The notes beneath the pieces were generated by a model. That model saw only the letters and a program-made list of their open reading frames with translations, was not told the origin of the DNA and ran no database searches. Source: Lutimonas vermicola (GTDB lineage: Bacteria; Bacteroidota; Bacteroidia; Flavobacteriales; Flavobacteriaceae). From it: a DNA stretch of 64,000 nt. Position 1 is the first letter of the stretch. Every line of letters starts with the position of its first letter. Location: positions 868,001 through 932,000 of the forward strand of contig NZ_JBCDNA010000002.1 in NCBI RefSeq assembly GCF_038433205.1. Reading direction: 5' to 3'. Of this stretch, positions 25,869 through 35,073 are shown piece after piece. The translations under genes were made by a program, and so were the position numbers.

Positions 25869-25924
25869 AAATTCGTCTTTTCTTAGTCCTTAGTCCTTAG
25901 TCCTTAAAACTTAATACTTATTGT
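25845..25924. repeat. Inverted tandem-repeat hairpin, copy 2
   Basis: GGTTAAGTGAGAAGTGAGAA on the left, then AAATTCGTC, then (AGTCCTT)n and AAAACTTAATACTTATTG. It ends exactly where the tRNA-Asp-like fragment begins. Confidence 0.75.
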
Positions 25925-25925
25925 T

Positions 25926-25943
25926 GCTGTCTGGGCGGGACTC
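25926..25943 (-). other. Degenerate tRNA-Asp 3'-end fragment
   Basis: GCTGTCTGGGCGGGACTC on the plus strand; two mismatches to the better fragments at 54571 and 56846. Weakest of the six copies. From here to 26173 no gene or other structure is seen. Confidence 0.5.
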
Positions 25944-26173
25944 TTCACTACCATAGTTAAAGCTTATTATTATATAGTTCCAACTTTGCGAAGGGTCACT
26001 TCACCTCTTTTCTTACCTCAATAATCAAACTTTTTATTCCGTGAAGCTTCCATAGCTAAACGGTATCGAAAAAATTTCAATTGACCAATCCCTTCTTGAA
26101 AAATTGAATCCATGACATTTGTCATTTTTATTTAGACTAATTATAAATAATATTGTTTCGTAATTTATTGCAT

Positions 26174-26899
26174 ATGCAATTATCACACATCTGTTTAGCG
26201 ATCTGTTTCTTATATACAGTTTCAGTAAATTCTCAAACAATAGAGTCATCAAAAGCAATTGAGAAAAGGAAATTACAGTTTGAGTTGGAATCTTTGTATC
26301 TGATTGAAAAAGAAGGTGCCGATAAAATCAATTCTTGGACAATCCCTAGTATATTGATTCGATATGGTTTGAATAACAAAACAGAATTACAATTGAACAC
26401 CCCCTATTTAAAGGAATCAAAGTATGAAAATGACGATAAGGTGAGTTCCCGTACTTTTCTTGATAATGTTCAAGCTGGAGTATCAATCAATCTTTGGAAG
26501 GAAAAAGGTATTATGCCCGAAGCTGCCCTAATGATAAGAGCTCTTATACCTGTATATGAATACCAGCCAAATAAGCTAGGATCTCTGGTTGCCATAAATT
26601 TATCAAATACGCTGTCTAATCAACTCAGTTTAAATTATAATTTGGGTTGGGTGGCTGATGCTCAAGGGAATTCTGGCTATTACATTACAAACTTATCCTG
26701 GGAAATTTCTTCAGTAGTTCATTCATTTATAGAATTTTTCGGAAGTTCGTACAACAATTTAAATATGCACCACAATTTAAATACTGGAATCGGATTTAAT
26801 TTGGGTAATTCATTTTGTATAGATCTATCAATGGCAAATGGATTAAATCATGAAATGATCTTTTATGGAGGAATTCTGACTTATCAAATTTCTATTTGA
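26174..26899 (+). CDS. Exported outer-membrane protein, MetA-pathway-like beta-barrel
   Basis: 241 aa from ATG 26174 (a TTG at 26153 is rejected). Signal peptide ending VSVNSQ. Repeated amphipathic strands (IRYGLNNKTELQLNTPYL, VQAGVSINLWKE, LSLNYNLGWVADAQG, HNLNTGIGFNLG) and the final YGGILTYQISI match the phenol-degradation MetA-pathway/transporter barrel family seen in Bacteroidota. Stand-alone gene between two tRNA-Asp-like fragments (25926 and 27122), so it may be the cargo of a small island. Confidence 0.65.
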   Translation: MQLSHICLAICFLYTVSVNSQTIESSKAIEKRKLQFELESLYLIEKEGADKINSWTIPSILIRYGLNNKTELQLNTPYLKESKYENDDKVSSRTFLDNVQAGVSINLWKEKGIMPEAALMIRALIPVYEYQPNKLGSLVAINLSNTLSNQLSLNYNLGWVADAQGNSGYYITNLSWEISSVVHSFIEFFGSSYNNLNMHHNLNTGIGFNLGNSFCIDLSMANGLNHEMIFYGGILTYQISI

Positions 26900-27086
26900 A
26901 TCATTATGTATCATATAATGGTAAACCTTCTAAAAGAAGAATTCCAATTGTACTTCCTATAGAATTTTAAAGATCTACGAGAATATTATCATTATTCAGA
27001 TACAATAAGCTTAGAAAACCCCTAAAAACAAAAAGGCCAGATTTCCCTGAAGTTTTTCATGATCTAACTATCTAATAACCCTTAAT

Positions 27087-27139
27087 GTTAACAACACAAC
27101 TATTTTTTACTTTAAAAAGTTGCGGTCTGGATGGGACTC
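27087..27139 (-). other. tRNA-Asp 3'-end fragment with conserved flank
   Basis: ACAACTATTTTTTACTTTAA then AAGTTGCGGTCTGGATGGGA and CTC. The fragment proper is 27122-27139. The flank ACACAACTATTTTTACTTTA recurs before the fragments at 32257 and 39915. Confidence 0.65.
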
Positions 27140-27225
27140 TTTCCACCTTCGCAAGAAATTGTATTACAGCAATATATCTTAACCTGACGATTCCAGTTTC
27201 CTTTAGCTAACCTCAACATATCATC

Positions 27226-27250
27226 ATTTTCCCTATATTTAGAGTTCAAC
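27226..27250 (+). promoter_or_regulatory. Promoter-like box upstream of DUF6090 leader
   Basis: TTTTCCCTATATTTAGAGTT, 10-30 bp before the outer ATG at 27260. The TATATTTA core resembles the Bacteroidetes -7 box TAnnTTTG. The same block precedes the copies at 28390, 58261, 59236 and 60381. Confidence 0.55.
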
Positions 27251-27259
27251 AACCAGCCA

Positions 27260-27304
27260 ATGATCCCCTTCTTTAGAGGACAGAGCGTCAAGAGGGCAGA
27301 ATGA
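27260..27304 (+). CDS. 14-codon leader ORF (MIPFFRGQSVKRAE)
   Basis: Begins with the DUF6090 opening ATGATCCCCTTCTTTAGA and ends at TGA within the inserted 133-bp element, upstream of a stem-loop AAAGCCAA-CGA-TTTGGCTTT. An identical ORF is at 60381-60425. Could be a regulatory leader peptide or a decapitated gene start. Confidence 0.4.
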   Translation: MIPFFRGQSVKRAE

Positions 27305-27410
27305 AAAAGCCAACGATTTGGCTTTTGAATGATGAGCCAGATGAGGCGAGGCAAAGTAGATATTTTTAGCGCATGGGCCAGATGGCGCGCGGGCATTGAT
27401 AATAATAATT
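27278..27410 (+). repeat. 133-bp leader element with hairpins
   Basis: Sits between the outer start (27260) and the inner start (27411) of the DUF6090 gene. Relative to the 80-bp form it has 53 extra bp including the stem AAAGCCAA/TTTGGCTTT. Nearly identical copies at 29126-29258, 31044-31176 and 60399-60531. Confidence 0.85.
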
Positions 27411-28145
27411 ATGATAAATTTTTTTAGACGAATCCGTAAAAAAATGGCAGATGATAATAAACCCATTAAGTATATGAGATATGCTGTTGGAGAGATCGTT
27501 CTTGTAGTAATTGGGATATTGATTGCGTTGCAATTAAATATTGCGAACGAGTTAAGACAAGAGAAGAAAGTAGAATTAAATTTATTAAATGATATAAAAT
27601 CAGATTTAATAGAATCTAAAAAAAATATTAATGAGACCTATAAAATTAACCAAAATCAAATAGTTCAACTTAAATACCTCGCAACCTATGTTTCCAAGGA
27701 TTTGCCTTACACGGCCGAATTAGATCCCATTTTTGGCTCATTCCCCACCTGGAGTTCACCCTATTTAACCTTTACATCATACGAAACTTTAAAATCCAAA
27801 GGCGTTGATTTCATACAAAACGATGATTTAAAAAAGAAAATTGCAGCAATATACGAGTCTGATTTTGCAAATTTAATTAATGACTGGGATAAATGGGAGT
27901 GGAATATAAATCAAGACGTGGTGATGCCTTTTTTTGCTGAGAATATGAGATCAGATTTGTCAAATTTGGATATGGCCGTTCCCAACGACTTCGAAAGCCT
28001 TAAAAAGGATGAAAAATTCTTAAATATCTTGTCTTTAATTGTAAAGACAAGGTCATTAGGCGTTGAAAAGTGCTTGAGGATTGACAAAAAATTAGATTCT
28101 TTAATTGGAGATATAAATAAAGAATTGAATAACCGGAAATTCTAA
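27411..28145 (+). CDS. DUF6090 family membrane protein
   Basis: 244 aa from ATG 27411; an in-frame TTG at 27396 belongs to the leader. N-terminus MINFFRRIRKKMADDNKP, then the constant MRYAVGEIVLVVIGILIALQ helix and a C-terminal domain with YETLKSKGVDFIQNDDLK (family core LKxxGxxLIxNDxL at about 120-135). Predicted single-pass inner membrane protein with a periplasmic domain. First of five tandem plus-strand paralogs. Confidence 0.85.
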   Translation: MINFFRRIRKKMADDNKPIKYMRYAVGEIVLVVIGILIALQLNIANELRQEKKVELNLLNDIKSDLIESKKNINETYKINQNQIVQLKYLATYVSKDLPYTAELDPIFGSFPTWSSPYLTFTSYETLKSKGVDFIQNDDLKKKIAAIYESDFANLINDWDKWEWNINQDVVMPFFAENMRSDLSNLDMAVPNDFESLKKDEKFLNILSLIVKTRSLGVEKCLRIDKKLDSLIGDINKELNNRKF

Positions 28146-28354
28146 AAGTTTGCGCAAAAGGCAAAGGACATAAATTACATATCATTCAAGGTTTTCTTTT
28201 TAAACCACTCACCCCATAATACCATCAATGCCATTGCTTAAGTCTTCCCCGGAACAAGAAATAAACAGCAAAGGAACAGCTAATAATTTGTTTTATAGAT
28301 GTATACTGATTAAAAAAAGAATTAATCTTCATTAATTCAGCTCACCTTATCGTC

Positions 28355-28380
28355 CTTTTCTCTATATTTAGACTTCAACA
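28355..28380 (+). promoter_or_regulatory. Promoter-like box
   Basis: TTTTCTCTATATTTAGACTT followed by CAACAACCA, just before the ATG at 28390. Conserved block of the plus-strand DUF6090 genes. Confidence 0.55.
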
Positions 28381-28389
28381 ACCAAACTA

Positions 28390-29103
28390 ATGATCCCCTT
28401 CTTTAGACGAATTCGTAAAAAAATGGCAGATGATAACAAACCTCTAAAGTATATGAGATATGCTATCGGTGAGATTGTCCTGGTTGTCATTGGGATTCTG
28501 ATTGCGCTTCAAATTAATAATTGGAATGAGGCTAGAAAAACAAAACAATTTGAACATGATATTTTATCGGATATTTTGATTGCAATAGATGAAAATTTTG
28601 CCCGGCTTGACAGGTCTTTTACATGCAATAAAATGGCCATTGAATCTGCCGATATTATTCTAAATGTGATAAAGAAAAATTTGCCTTATAATGATTCGCT
28701 GGATGTTCATTTCTCGAAATCTTTGCAATGGTGCAGCCCTTCTTTTCATAATTCTGGATATGAAAGCCTTAAAATCTATGGAAGAAATCTTATAACAAAT
28801 GATACCCTAAGAGAAAATTTGGGCATTTATGATGCAGGCTGGATGGAAACTTTGGCACAAAGACAAGAGGACTTTTTCTATTACACAGCGTCTCCCATTT
28901 TAGTGGAATATTTTGAAAAAGTTGCCATGCGCACCGAAATGAAACCTTTTGACTACAAAGAGCTAAAAAATTCTAAAAAGTATATCAGTGTCCTCAAAAC
29001 ATCAAAGGCTTACAGAGAAGATCAAGTAAAATGGCATGAAGAATGGAAAGAATCACTTGAAAACATTTATAAAATGATTCAAAGAGAATTGAAAAACCAA
29101 TAA
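28390..29103 (+). CDS. DUF6090 family membrane protein, uninterrupted start
   Basis: 237 aa. Opens MIPFFRRIRKKMADDNKPLK directly after the promoter-like box, with no leader element, and so shows the ancestral arrangement. Helix VLVVIGILIALQINNWNEAR; C-terminal core LPYNDSLDVHF and YESLKIYGRNLITNDTLREN; ends IYKMIQRELKNQ. Cassette-like spacing but no attC-like site on this strand. Confidence 0.87.
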   Translation: MIPFFRRIRKKMADDNKPLKYMRYAIGEIVLVVIGILIALQINNWNEARKTKQFEHDILSDILIAIDENFARLDRSFTCNKMAIESADIILNVIKKNLPYNDSLDVHFSKSLQWCSPSFHNSGYESLKIYGRNLITNDTLRENLGIYDAGWMETLAQRQEDFFYYTASPILVEYFEKVAMRTEMKPFDYKELKNSKKYISVLKTSKAYREDQVKWHEEWKESLENIYKMIQRELKNQ

Positions 29104-29125
29104 CCCCATAATCCCTTTCTTTAGA

Positions 29126-29258
29126 GGACAGATCGTCAAGAGGGCAGAATGAAAAAGCCAACGATTTGGCTTTTGAATGATGAGCCAGATGAGGCGAGGC
29201 AAAGTAGACATTTTTAGCGCATGGGCCAGATGGCGAGCGGGCATTGATACTAATAATT
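29126..29258 (+). repeat. 133-bp leader element
   Basis: Copy of 27278-27410. The outer start has decayed to ATAATCCC (29108), so no leader ORF begins here. Confidence 0.85.
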
Positions 29259-29993
29259 ATGATAAATTTTTTTAGACGAATCCGTAAAAAAATGGCAGAT
29301 GATAACAGACCTATTCAGTATATGAGATATGCTGTTGGGGAGATTGTATTAGTGGTTATTGGAATACTTTTAGCCTTACAAATTAATAATTGGAATGAAA
29401 ACCGTATTGACCAACAAAAAGAAAGGCTTATTTTAAAGGAACTTCATAAAGAATTTATATCCAACAAAACACAATTAGATACTGTGCTTCATATCAATAG
29501 AAGATCATTTCAATCGGTAAAGTATGTACGATCAGAATTGCCCATTGATATTGAAAACGTAAATTTAGATTCTTTAGCTTTTCATTTATATTTTATGGGT
29601 TATACATATACCTTTAATCCTTCAAAAGGGGTTACCAATGCATTAATGAATAGCTCAACATTTAATCTTATTTCAAATGATAAATTACGTCAGTTATTAA
29701 TCCGCTGGGAGGATATAGTTATAGATTATCAGGAAGAAGAAATTAATGCGAATAACAATTATGCCAATCAATTAAAATCATTTGAAAAGAAACATTTTTA
29801 TTGGGATGACCATAAAAAATGGTTAACAGACCCACGTGTAGACTTAACTATTCTTGAAAGTATTGAATTCGACAATTATGTTTTGGATAGATATTCTGAT
29901 TTGAAAAATATCTTTGAAAATAGTCAAGGAGAGTTAGAAAATATGACAAAGACTATAGATGAAATCATTGAACTATCTAAACCAAAAAAATAG
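29259..29993 (+). CDS. DUF6090 family membrane protein
   Basis: 244 aa from ATG 29259. Anchor MINFFRRIRKKMADDNRPIQ, membrane helix, then a C-terminal domain of a second subgroup with FNPSKGVTNALMNSSTFNLI and SNDKLRQLLIRWED, shared with the next gene (FNPSDGALTSLL). Ends in a charged helix MTKTIDEIIELSKPKK. Preceded by the 133-bp element; no promoter-like box, so it may be read from the gene before it. Confidence 0.85.
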   Translation: MINFFRRIRKKMADDNRPIQYMRYAVGEIVLVVIGILLALQINNWNENRIDQQKERLILKELHKEFISNKTQLDTVLHINRRSFQSVKYVRSELPIDIENVNLDSLAFHLYFMGYTYTFNPSKGVTNALMNSSTFNLISNDKLRQLLIRWEDIVIDYQEEEINANNNYANQLKSFEKKHFYWDDHKKWLTDPRVDLTILESIEFDNYVLDRYSDLKNIFENSQGELENMTKTIDEIIELSKPKK

Positions 29994-30255
29994 ACTAACT
30001 CTCAAACCACTCATCAAGCCAATGAACATTAGAAACAGGATTCAGAATAGTCCTATCAAGACCACAATAACTGCGTAGCCTGCCTGTCCGGCAGGCAGGC
30101 ACATCACGAATACTTAAACCAATAGCATGGCATGAGTAATTAGAGGTAAGTGCCCTATTAATAGATGCCTACCTCCTGCCACTTCTGATACCACCCTTTA
30201 ATGAACACTTACCTATCGTCAAATTAACTATATTTAAACATTAACAAATCAACCT
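29994..30255. other. Intergenic region with dispersed repeat and palindrome
   Basis: Contains AAGACCACAATAACTGCGTA, the GC palindrome at 30078-30100 and CACATCACGAATACTTAAAC, a repeat also found at 34130-34220, 53655-53715 and 61405-61500. A promoter-like TTAACTATATTTAAAC lies at 30223-30239 before the next gene. Confidence 0.7.
30078..30100. repeat. GC-rich mobile palindrome (21-23 bp)
   Basis: GCCTGCCTG-TCCGG-CAGGCAGGC. The flanks match 53660-53700, where the palindrome is absent (ACTGAGAAGCACATC), so this is a filled site of a small insertion. Confidence 0.8.
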
Positions 30256-30972
30256 ATGATCCCCTTCTTTAGACGAATTCGTAAAAAAATGGCAGACGAT
30301 AACAGGCCTATTCAGTATATGAGATATGCTGTTGGGGAGATCGTATTGGTGGTTATTGGGATATTAATCGCTTTGCAGATTAACAATTGGAATGAAGCTC
30401 GAAAAGACAAAATTATAGAACAGAAAGTTTTAAAAACGCTTAGATCGGATTTTAAATCAAACAAAGCACAGTTGCAGGATAATATCGACGAAACTGAAAA
30501 AATGGTTAGTGACATAAGCCAACTATTTGAATTATTTAGGATGACCCAATCTGAATTAAGTTTAATTCCAAAAGATAGTATTAGAACCGGATTTGGAGGT
30601 TATGCCACTTTTAATCCTTCGGATGGCGCTCTAACAAGTCTTCTATTGTCAGGCAATTTAAATATTATCACTAATGATTCATTAAAAAATAAACTTACCA
30701 ATTGGCCAAATTTGGTAAATGATGCAAAAGAGGATGAGAATATTCTGGTTGAAAAAATTACAAAAGATTTAGCTAAACAGGAGTTAGAGTACCAATCCTA
30801 TATTAATAATCCAAAGTTCAAGCTAAATAGATTAGCAATGTTTGATGACCTTATATTGCAAAACACTTTTTTTGATATTCGTAGTGGAGCAAACTATCAG
30901 ATTTATCTTTATGGGGAGTTGCAGAATGAAATAGAAGAAATATTAAATTTGATTGATAATGAAATTCGTTAG
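30256..30972 (+). CDS. DUF6090 family membrane protein, uninterrupted start
   Basis: 238 aa, MIPFFRRIRKKMADDNRPIQ directly at the ATG with no leader element. Helix as in other members. C-terminal domain of the FNPSDGALTSLLLSGNLNII subgroup with NDSLKNKLTNW; ends LQNEIEEILNLIDNEIR. The N-terminal 50 codons are almost identical in DNA to 29259-29993 while the rest diverges strongly. Confidence 0.87.
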   Translation: MIPFFRRIRKKMADDNRPIQYMRYAVGEIVLVVIGILIALQINNWNEARKDKIIEQKVLKTLRSDFKSNKAQLQDNIDETEKMVSDISQLFELFRMTQSELSLIPKDSIRTGFGGYATFNPSDGALTSLLLSGNLNIITNDSLKNKLTNWPNLVNDAKEDENILVEKITKDLAKQELEYQSYINNPKFKLNRLAMFDDLILQNTFFDIRSGANYQIYLYGELQNEIEEILNLIDNEIR

Positions 30973-31043
30973 TGAAATAAAATAACGGAAGCCTAACAAA
31001 AAATGAGTTCAAATATACTAATCTCTTGATCCCCTACTTTAGA

Positions 31044-31176
31044 GGACAGAGCGTCAAGAGGGCAGAATGAAAAAGCCAACGATTTGGCTTTTGAATGATG
31101 AGCCAGATGAGGCGAGGCAAAGTAGACATTTTTAGCGCATGGGCCAGATGGCGCGCGGGCATTGATACTAATAATT
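31044..31176 (+). repeat. 133-bp leader element
   Basis: Copy of 27278-27410. The outer start is TTGATCCCCTACTTTAGA at 31026, so the leader ORF could begin only from TTG. Confidence 0.85.
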
Positions 31177-31899
31177 ATGATAAATTTTTTTAGACGAATC
31201 CGAAAAAAAATGGCAGATGATAATAAGCCAATGAAGTATATGAGATATGCTTTTGGAGAGATAGCCCTTGTGGTGATTGGGATTCTTATTGCACTTCAAA
31301 TTAATACCTGGAATGAGGAGAGGAAATTAAAGAGCAAAGAAAGAAAATCTCTAACTGAACTACGAAAGGATTTAAATCAAAACTTAAATGATATTAGTGT
31401 TAATATTATAAATCTTCGGGAATGTAAAAAATCAAACGAGATTATAATTTTTCATATTGAAAACAACTTAGCGTATAATGATTCTCTAGATTATCACTTT
31501 TCAATGTTATATCCATTTATCTCATTCACAATTAACCAAACTACTTATGAAACCCTCAAGCAGGGTGGAATTGATTTAATTTCTAATGACTCCTTAAGAA
31601 ATTCAATATCTAATTTATATTCGGTTCAATTTAAAGCATACCAGACATTCGAAAATACATATATGGTTAATCACTATCTTGATTACATAAAGCCTATGTT
31701 TATTTCTGAATTTGTTACCTATAAATTTGGTTCTTCAGCCCATCCAAAAAATTATGACCATTTCATTTTAAATTCAGGATATAAGCAAGTTCTCAACTTT
31801 ACTATTGACATATGCAATAATTATATACGAATGCAATCGAACTTAAAAACTGAAGTTGAGAGAATTATTGATATAGTTGACAAAGAAGTTAATGATTAA
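31177..31899 (+). CDS. DUF6090 family membrane protein
   Basis: 240 aa from ATG 31177. Anchor MINFFRRIRKKMADDNKPMK, helix FGEIALVVIGILIALQINTW, C-terminal core LAYNDSLDYHF and YETLKQGGIDLISNDSLRNS, close to 28390-29103. Ends EVERIIDIVDKEVND. Last of the plus-strand tandem; 31900-32220 holds only repeat pieces (ACTGCGAAGCAA) and a terminator-like hairpin. Confidence 0.85.
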   Translation: MINFFRRIRKKMADDNKPMKYMRYAFGEIALVVIGILIALQINTWNEERKLKSKERKSLTELRKDLNQNLNDISVNIINLRECKKSNEIIIFHIENNLAYNDSLDYHFSMLYPFISFTINQTTYETLKQGGIDLISNDSLRNSISNLYSVQFKAYQTFENTYMVNHYLDYIKPMFISEFVTYKFGSSAHPKNYDHFILNSGYKQVLNFTIDICNNYIRMQSNLKTEVERIIDIVDKEVND

Positions 31900-32160
31900 T
31901 TTGGAATTAGTTAACAAAGGCTATCAAAGGGAAGAAATCATTCAGTTTTTTCACGGTCTAAGCCAGACCACAAAAACTGCGAAGCAATTGCTAACAAGTC
32001 CGCCTCTCGGGATTTTTCCGTCCCTTCCAAGCACTCCTTTTGATCACTACAAAGCTGATCAACTATTCTCATAGAGGTAATCTTAAACCACTATAATCAA
32101 AGCAAATAAGATGAATTATTCAGTAAAAGCACTAAATCAGTTAGGAAAGTCTATAAAACA

Positions 32161-32190
32161 AAAAAACCTCAGTAAGACTGAAGTTTTTCA
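32161..32190 (+). terminator. Terminator-like hairpin
   Basis: AAAAACCTCAGT-AAG-ACTGAAGTTTTT, a stem with A-rich and T-rich flanks that could end transcription from either side. It recurs in decayed form near 8200 and 54445. Confidence 0.6.
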
Positions 32191-32220
32191 TTAGCTAACT
32201 ATTCAAGAGTGAACTCTTAA

Positions 32221-32273
32221 TGTTAAAAACACAACTATTTTTACTTTAAAAAGTTACGGTCTGGACGGGACTC
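32221..32273 (-). other. tRNA-Asp 3'-end fragment with conserved flank
   Basis: ACACAACTATTTTTACTTTA, AAAAGTTACGGTCTGGACGG, GACTC. Fragment proper 32257-32273. The gene after it (32294) starts a new block. Confidence 0.65.
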
Positions 32274-32293
32274 AATATTTTCCTGATGAAATT

Positions 32294-32866
32294 TCATTTT
32301 TTCATGGTTATGGTTCCCTGCCAGTGGTGACTTGTGTGCGGTATGCCATCTTTGCCTATAAAATTGTAGTCGTTGGTCATACCACCTCCAGTAGCGCCTT
32401 CAAAACGACCGGTTCCTCCAGTAATTTTAAACGGATCTTTAAAATACGATAAGGCATAATTTGGCATGCCAGGCACTCTTCCCGGTATAACCTCGCCCGC
32501 TACTTCTACATTAAGTCTATCTCCATTTTCATCCTCAAAATACGCAACTAGATATCCTTCTGGATAGGTACCTCCTCCTGGTCCAGTTGGTTTTACACAA
32601 AATTCAAAATAGGAAGTAACCTTTTTAAAATGTGTTCCTGTTCCCTCACCCGTATTTATCACTTTGCCTAAACCAGGACAATCATCGTTTTCAGGAACTT
32701 CTTGGTATGTTCCATAAAGCAATATGTTAAACCCGAGAGTGACCATTTTACCTTCATGGTGCTTGAAGGAATCGACATTGTCCGTTTCGAAATCATCCGA
32801 ACTGTTACATGCTGTAAAAAATCCGATCACAGCGATTGCAAGAATCATTTTTAATACTGTTTTCAT
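32294..32866 (-). CDS. Lipoprotein, allene-oxide-cyclase-barrel-like
   Basis: 190 aa. Lipobox GFFTAC (Cys 20). The closing part GGTGRFEGATGGGM followed by the WQGTITM strand is typical of the dirigent/allene oxide cyclase-like barrel found in secreted bacterial proteins. Binding partner or substrate unknown. It is transcribed away from the metzincin gene at 33061, sharing a 194-bp divergent region. Confidence 0.6.
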   Translation of the reverse strand: MKTVLKMILAIAVIGFFTACNSSDDFETDNVDSFKHHEGKMVTLGFNILLYGTYQEVPENDDCPGLGKVINTGEGTGTHFKKVTSYFEFCVKPTGPGGGTYPEGYLVAYFEDENGDRLNVEVAGEVIPGRVPGMPNYALSYFKDPFKITGGTGRFEGATGGGMTNDYNFIGKDGIPHTSHHWQGTITMKK

Positions 32867-33060
32867 AATGTTTGATTTAATTGATTGAATTTTTCAACCT
32901 AAAAATTCGTTGATAAAAAAGCAATGACCGTCGTCAATAAAAAAATTGACTGAGATCATAGGATGCCATTATTTACTTTCGATAACTTAAGGGAATTAAT
33001 TTATTGCGCTCTCTGCGCAAATAAAAAATCCAAATTTATAACCCCTAAAAAACAAACCTT

Positions 33061-34071
33061 ATGAATTTAAAGAATTATTTTATGGTTGCTGCTATTGGAT
33101 TAGGAGCAATGAGTTGTCAAACTTCTGATTCAGATGTTGAATTAGATACTAATCTTGGTAAATCGTCTACGCCACGAAGTATGCAAAAAACGGAGGCGGT
33201 TCATTTGAATCTGAATAGAAAGCCTGCTACAAAAGGAGAATCTTCTCCAATGGACTTCATGGTGGTCATCAATCAGGCCCTTCAATCACAGGGAATATCA
33301 GTACAATTATCAGTTATTGAATCTTATGGCTCCGATGGAACCGGTAATACGGTTTATTTTAATGACAGAGGAAACAAACAATTAGCTGCAGATTTTGTTC
33401 CATTTGATCCAAATAGAGGTGGTTTTTCTGATATTGCATATGCCCGAGATGGAACAGAAGGCTTTACATCGAGCGGACTCTCTCAGATCGATACCGACGG
33501 AGCAATTCTGAATGCCATGAACACTTGGAATAATGTTTCGTGTAGTAGTGGTTTGGTATTGACTAACTTAGGAGCTTCCCCTTTTGATTTAGGATATGTA
33601 CAAGCTATTGTAAGTGGAGGTGCCAGTGGATCATTCTTTTTTACTGATATTATGCACTCAGGTTTTAACACTGAGGTTACTGATGCTGTTTTTGGACCAG
33701 GCAGTAATGTCCTTGGAGTTACTTTTACATTTATTTGGGGTGATTATGATGAAAACGGCGATTTTATTCCAAGCGATATAGATAATAATAGAAAGAATGA
33801 TGTTGCTTTCAGAGATATTTATTATAATGACGCCTATCCTTGGTCAGTTGATGGAAGTGGAATAGATGTAGAAACAGTAGTTCTTCACGAATCAGGTCAT
33901 GGATTAAGCCAAGCGCATTTTGGAAAATTATTTCAAGGTGAAAAGAATGAAAAATTTCATTTTGCTCCAAGAGCTTTAATGAACGCTGGTTACACTGGTA
34001 TCCAAAGAACCATTGGCGAATCTGATAACGCAGGACATTGCAGTAATTGGGCTCAATGGCCAAATAACTAA
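33061..34071 (+). CDS. Lipoprotein metzincin-type metalloprotease (matrixin-like)
   Basis: 336 aa. Lipobox GAMSC (Cys 19). The zinc signature HESGHGLSQAHFG (H-E-x-x-H-x5-H) lies near residue 279-291 and a Met-turn candidate ALMNAGY follows about 22 residues later, as in metzincins of the M10/M57 type. A long N-terminal region with SNIDTDG-type loops has no assigned domain. Probably a surface protease. A rho-independent terminator follows directly. Confidence 0.82.
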   Translation: MNLKNYFMVAAIGLGAMSCQTSDSDVELDTNLGKSSTPRSMQKTEAVHLNLNRKPATKGESSPMDFMVVINQALQSQGISVQLSVIESYGSDGTGNTVYFNDRGNKQLAADFVPFDPNRGGFSDIAYARDGTEGFTSSGLSQIDTDGAILNAMNTWNNVSCSSGLVLTNLGASPFDLGYVQAIVSGGASGSFFFTDIMHSGFNTEVTDAVFGPGSNVLGVTFTFIWGDYDENGDFIPSDIDNNRKNDVAFRDIYYNDAYPWSVDGSGIDVETVVLHESGHGLSQAHFGKLFQGEKNEKFHFAPRALMNAGYTGIQRTIGESDNAGHCSNWAQWPNN

Positions 34072-34093
34072 TTCTAAATATAATACAAATTTC

Positions 34094-34125
34094 AACCCGA
34101 GTGATTCTTCATTCGGGTTTTTTTA
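34094..34125 (+). terminator. Rho-independent terminator
   Basis: AACCCGA and TCGGGTT arms around a 12-base loop, followed by seven T residues, 22 bp after the stop of the metzincin gene. Confidence 0.85.
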
Positions 34126-34155
34126 TGGTCTTATCCAGACCACAACAACTGCGTA

Positions 34156-34178
34156 GCCTGCCTGTCCGGCAGGCAGGC
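34156..34178. repeat. GC-rich mobile palindrome
   Basis: Same 23-bp palindrome and flanks as 30078-30100 (ACTGCGTA before, ACATCACGAATAC after). Confidence 0.8.
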
Positions 34179-34257
34179 ACATCACGAATACTTAAACCAA
34201 CAGCATGGGTGAGTAATTAAAGGTAAAAGACTGTATTTAAGATAAATATAGAAACAT

Positions 34258-34277
34258 GCACGGTGTTGTACTTTCGT
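34258..34277 (-). repeat. Half attC-like site closing array 3
   Basis: CACGGTGTTGTACTTTCG is the right half of the site type at 35196-35328; the left half is gone, so the array end has been cut or decayed. Confidence 0.55.
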
Positions 34278-34347
34278 TTTATATTTTAGTTTAATCAATT
34301 TTTTTATTAGTTCCCAAAGCCCTCAAGTTGTATTTTTTATAAATATC

Positions 34348-35073
34348 TTACTCGTAAGCCAATATTGTTTCGTCAAGCATTGGAAGAATCTCCTGAATCT
34401 TCATTGCCCCATTCTTCAATACTTCTAATGTGCTTTCTTCGTTTTTGATGCTTACTTTGAGAGAAGTAAGAAAATATTGATCGGACTTGAGATGCTCGTA
34501 ATCTGCTGGTACACCTCGTTTACTCCAATTCCAATCGAGAAAATGGTTGCGAACATAGGGAAGGAATACTGTGCGGAATTCAAAGTCGTCGTCTGCGGTA
34601 TCATCATCTATCTTTTTTGTAGAATTGGTGTAGTAGTTTATCAATTCATTTCTTAGTTCTTTATTCTTTAACCTTTCTAATCCGAATTTTTTCATCAATT
34701 GATAACCATTGTCGACAAGAACTATTCGTCTGGCTATCATTACCCTTCCAAGATGATACTCAATAGAGTCATATGGAATATTTCTACTTTCTAATTCATG
34801 GATGACTGTGTACTGGATATTGATGTCCTCCGACTTTTTGATACGAGTTTCACGAATGCTTAGACTATCGCTAATTAGATTACTGCGTATCTCTGTGAGT
34901 GTTTTCACTATTTCTCTGTCAACTTTCCTTTGTTCGTTCCAATTATTAATCTGAAGCGCGATTAAGATTCCAATTACCACGAGGATAATTTCTCCGATTG
35001 CATATTTAAAATACTGTCCAGTTTTTCCTTCTGCAAGTAAGTTTTGTCTGATGTGTCTAAAGAACTTGATCAT
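34348..35073 (-). CDS. DUF6090 family membrane protein
   Basis: 241 aa. Anchor MIKFFRHIRQNLLAEGKTGQ and YFKYAIGEIILVVIGILIAL with no palindrome between them, unlike three related copies. C-terminal core YQLMKKFGLERLKNKELRNE. Ends LPMLDETILAYE. Behind the 80-bp leader element; last cassette of array 3. The uninterrupted TGQ-YFK junction serves as the empty site for the palindrome insertion. Confidence 0.86.
   Translation of the reverse strand: MIKFFRHIRQNLLAEGKTGQYFKYAIGEIILVVIGILIALQINNWNEQRKVDREIVKTLTEIRSNLISDSLSIRETRIKKSEDINIQYTVIHELESRNIPYDSIEYHLGRVMIARRIVLVDNGYQLMKKFGLERLKNKELRNELINYYTNSTKKIDDDTADDDFEFRTVFLPYVRNHFLDWNWSKRGVPADYEHLKSDQYFLTSLKVSIKNEESTLEVLKNGAMKIQEILPMLDETILAYE

Noticed and set aside
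27112..27396. Minus-strand open frames across the 133-bp element (also 29053-29244, 60375-60659)
   Set aside because: They recur only because the element is repeated, and contain antisense of DUF6090 starts; no RBS or family match.
31877..32074. Plus-strand 65-codon frame
   Set aside because: It overlaps the end of a DUF6090 gene and continues in repeat DNA; no start signal.
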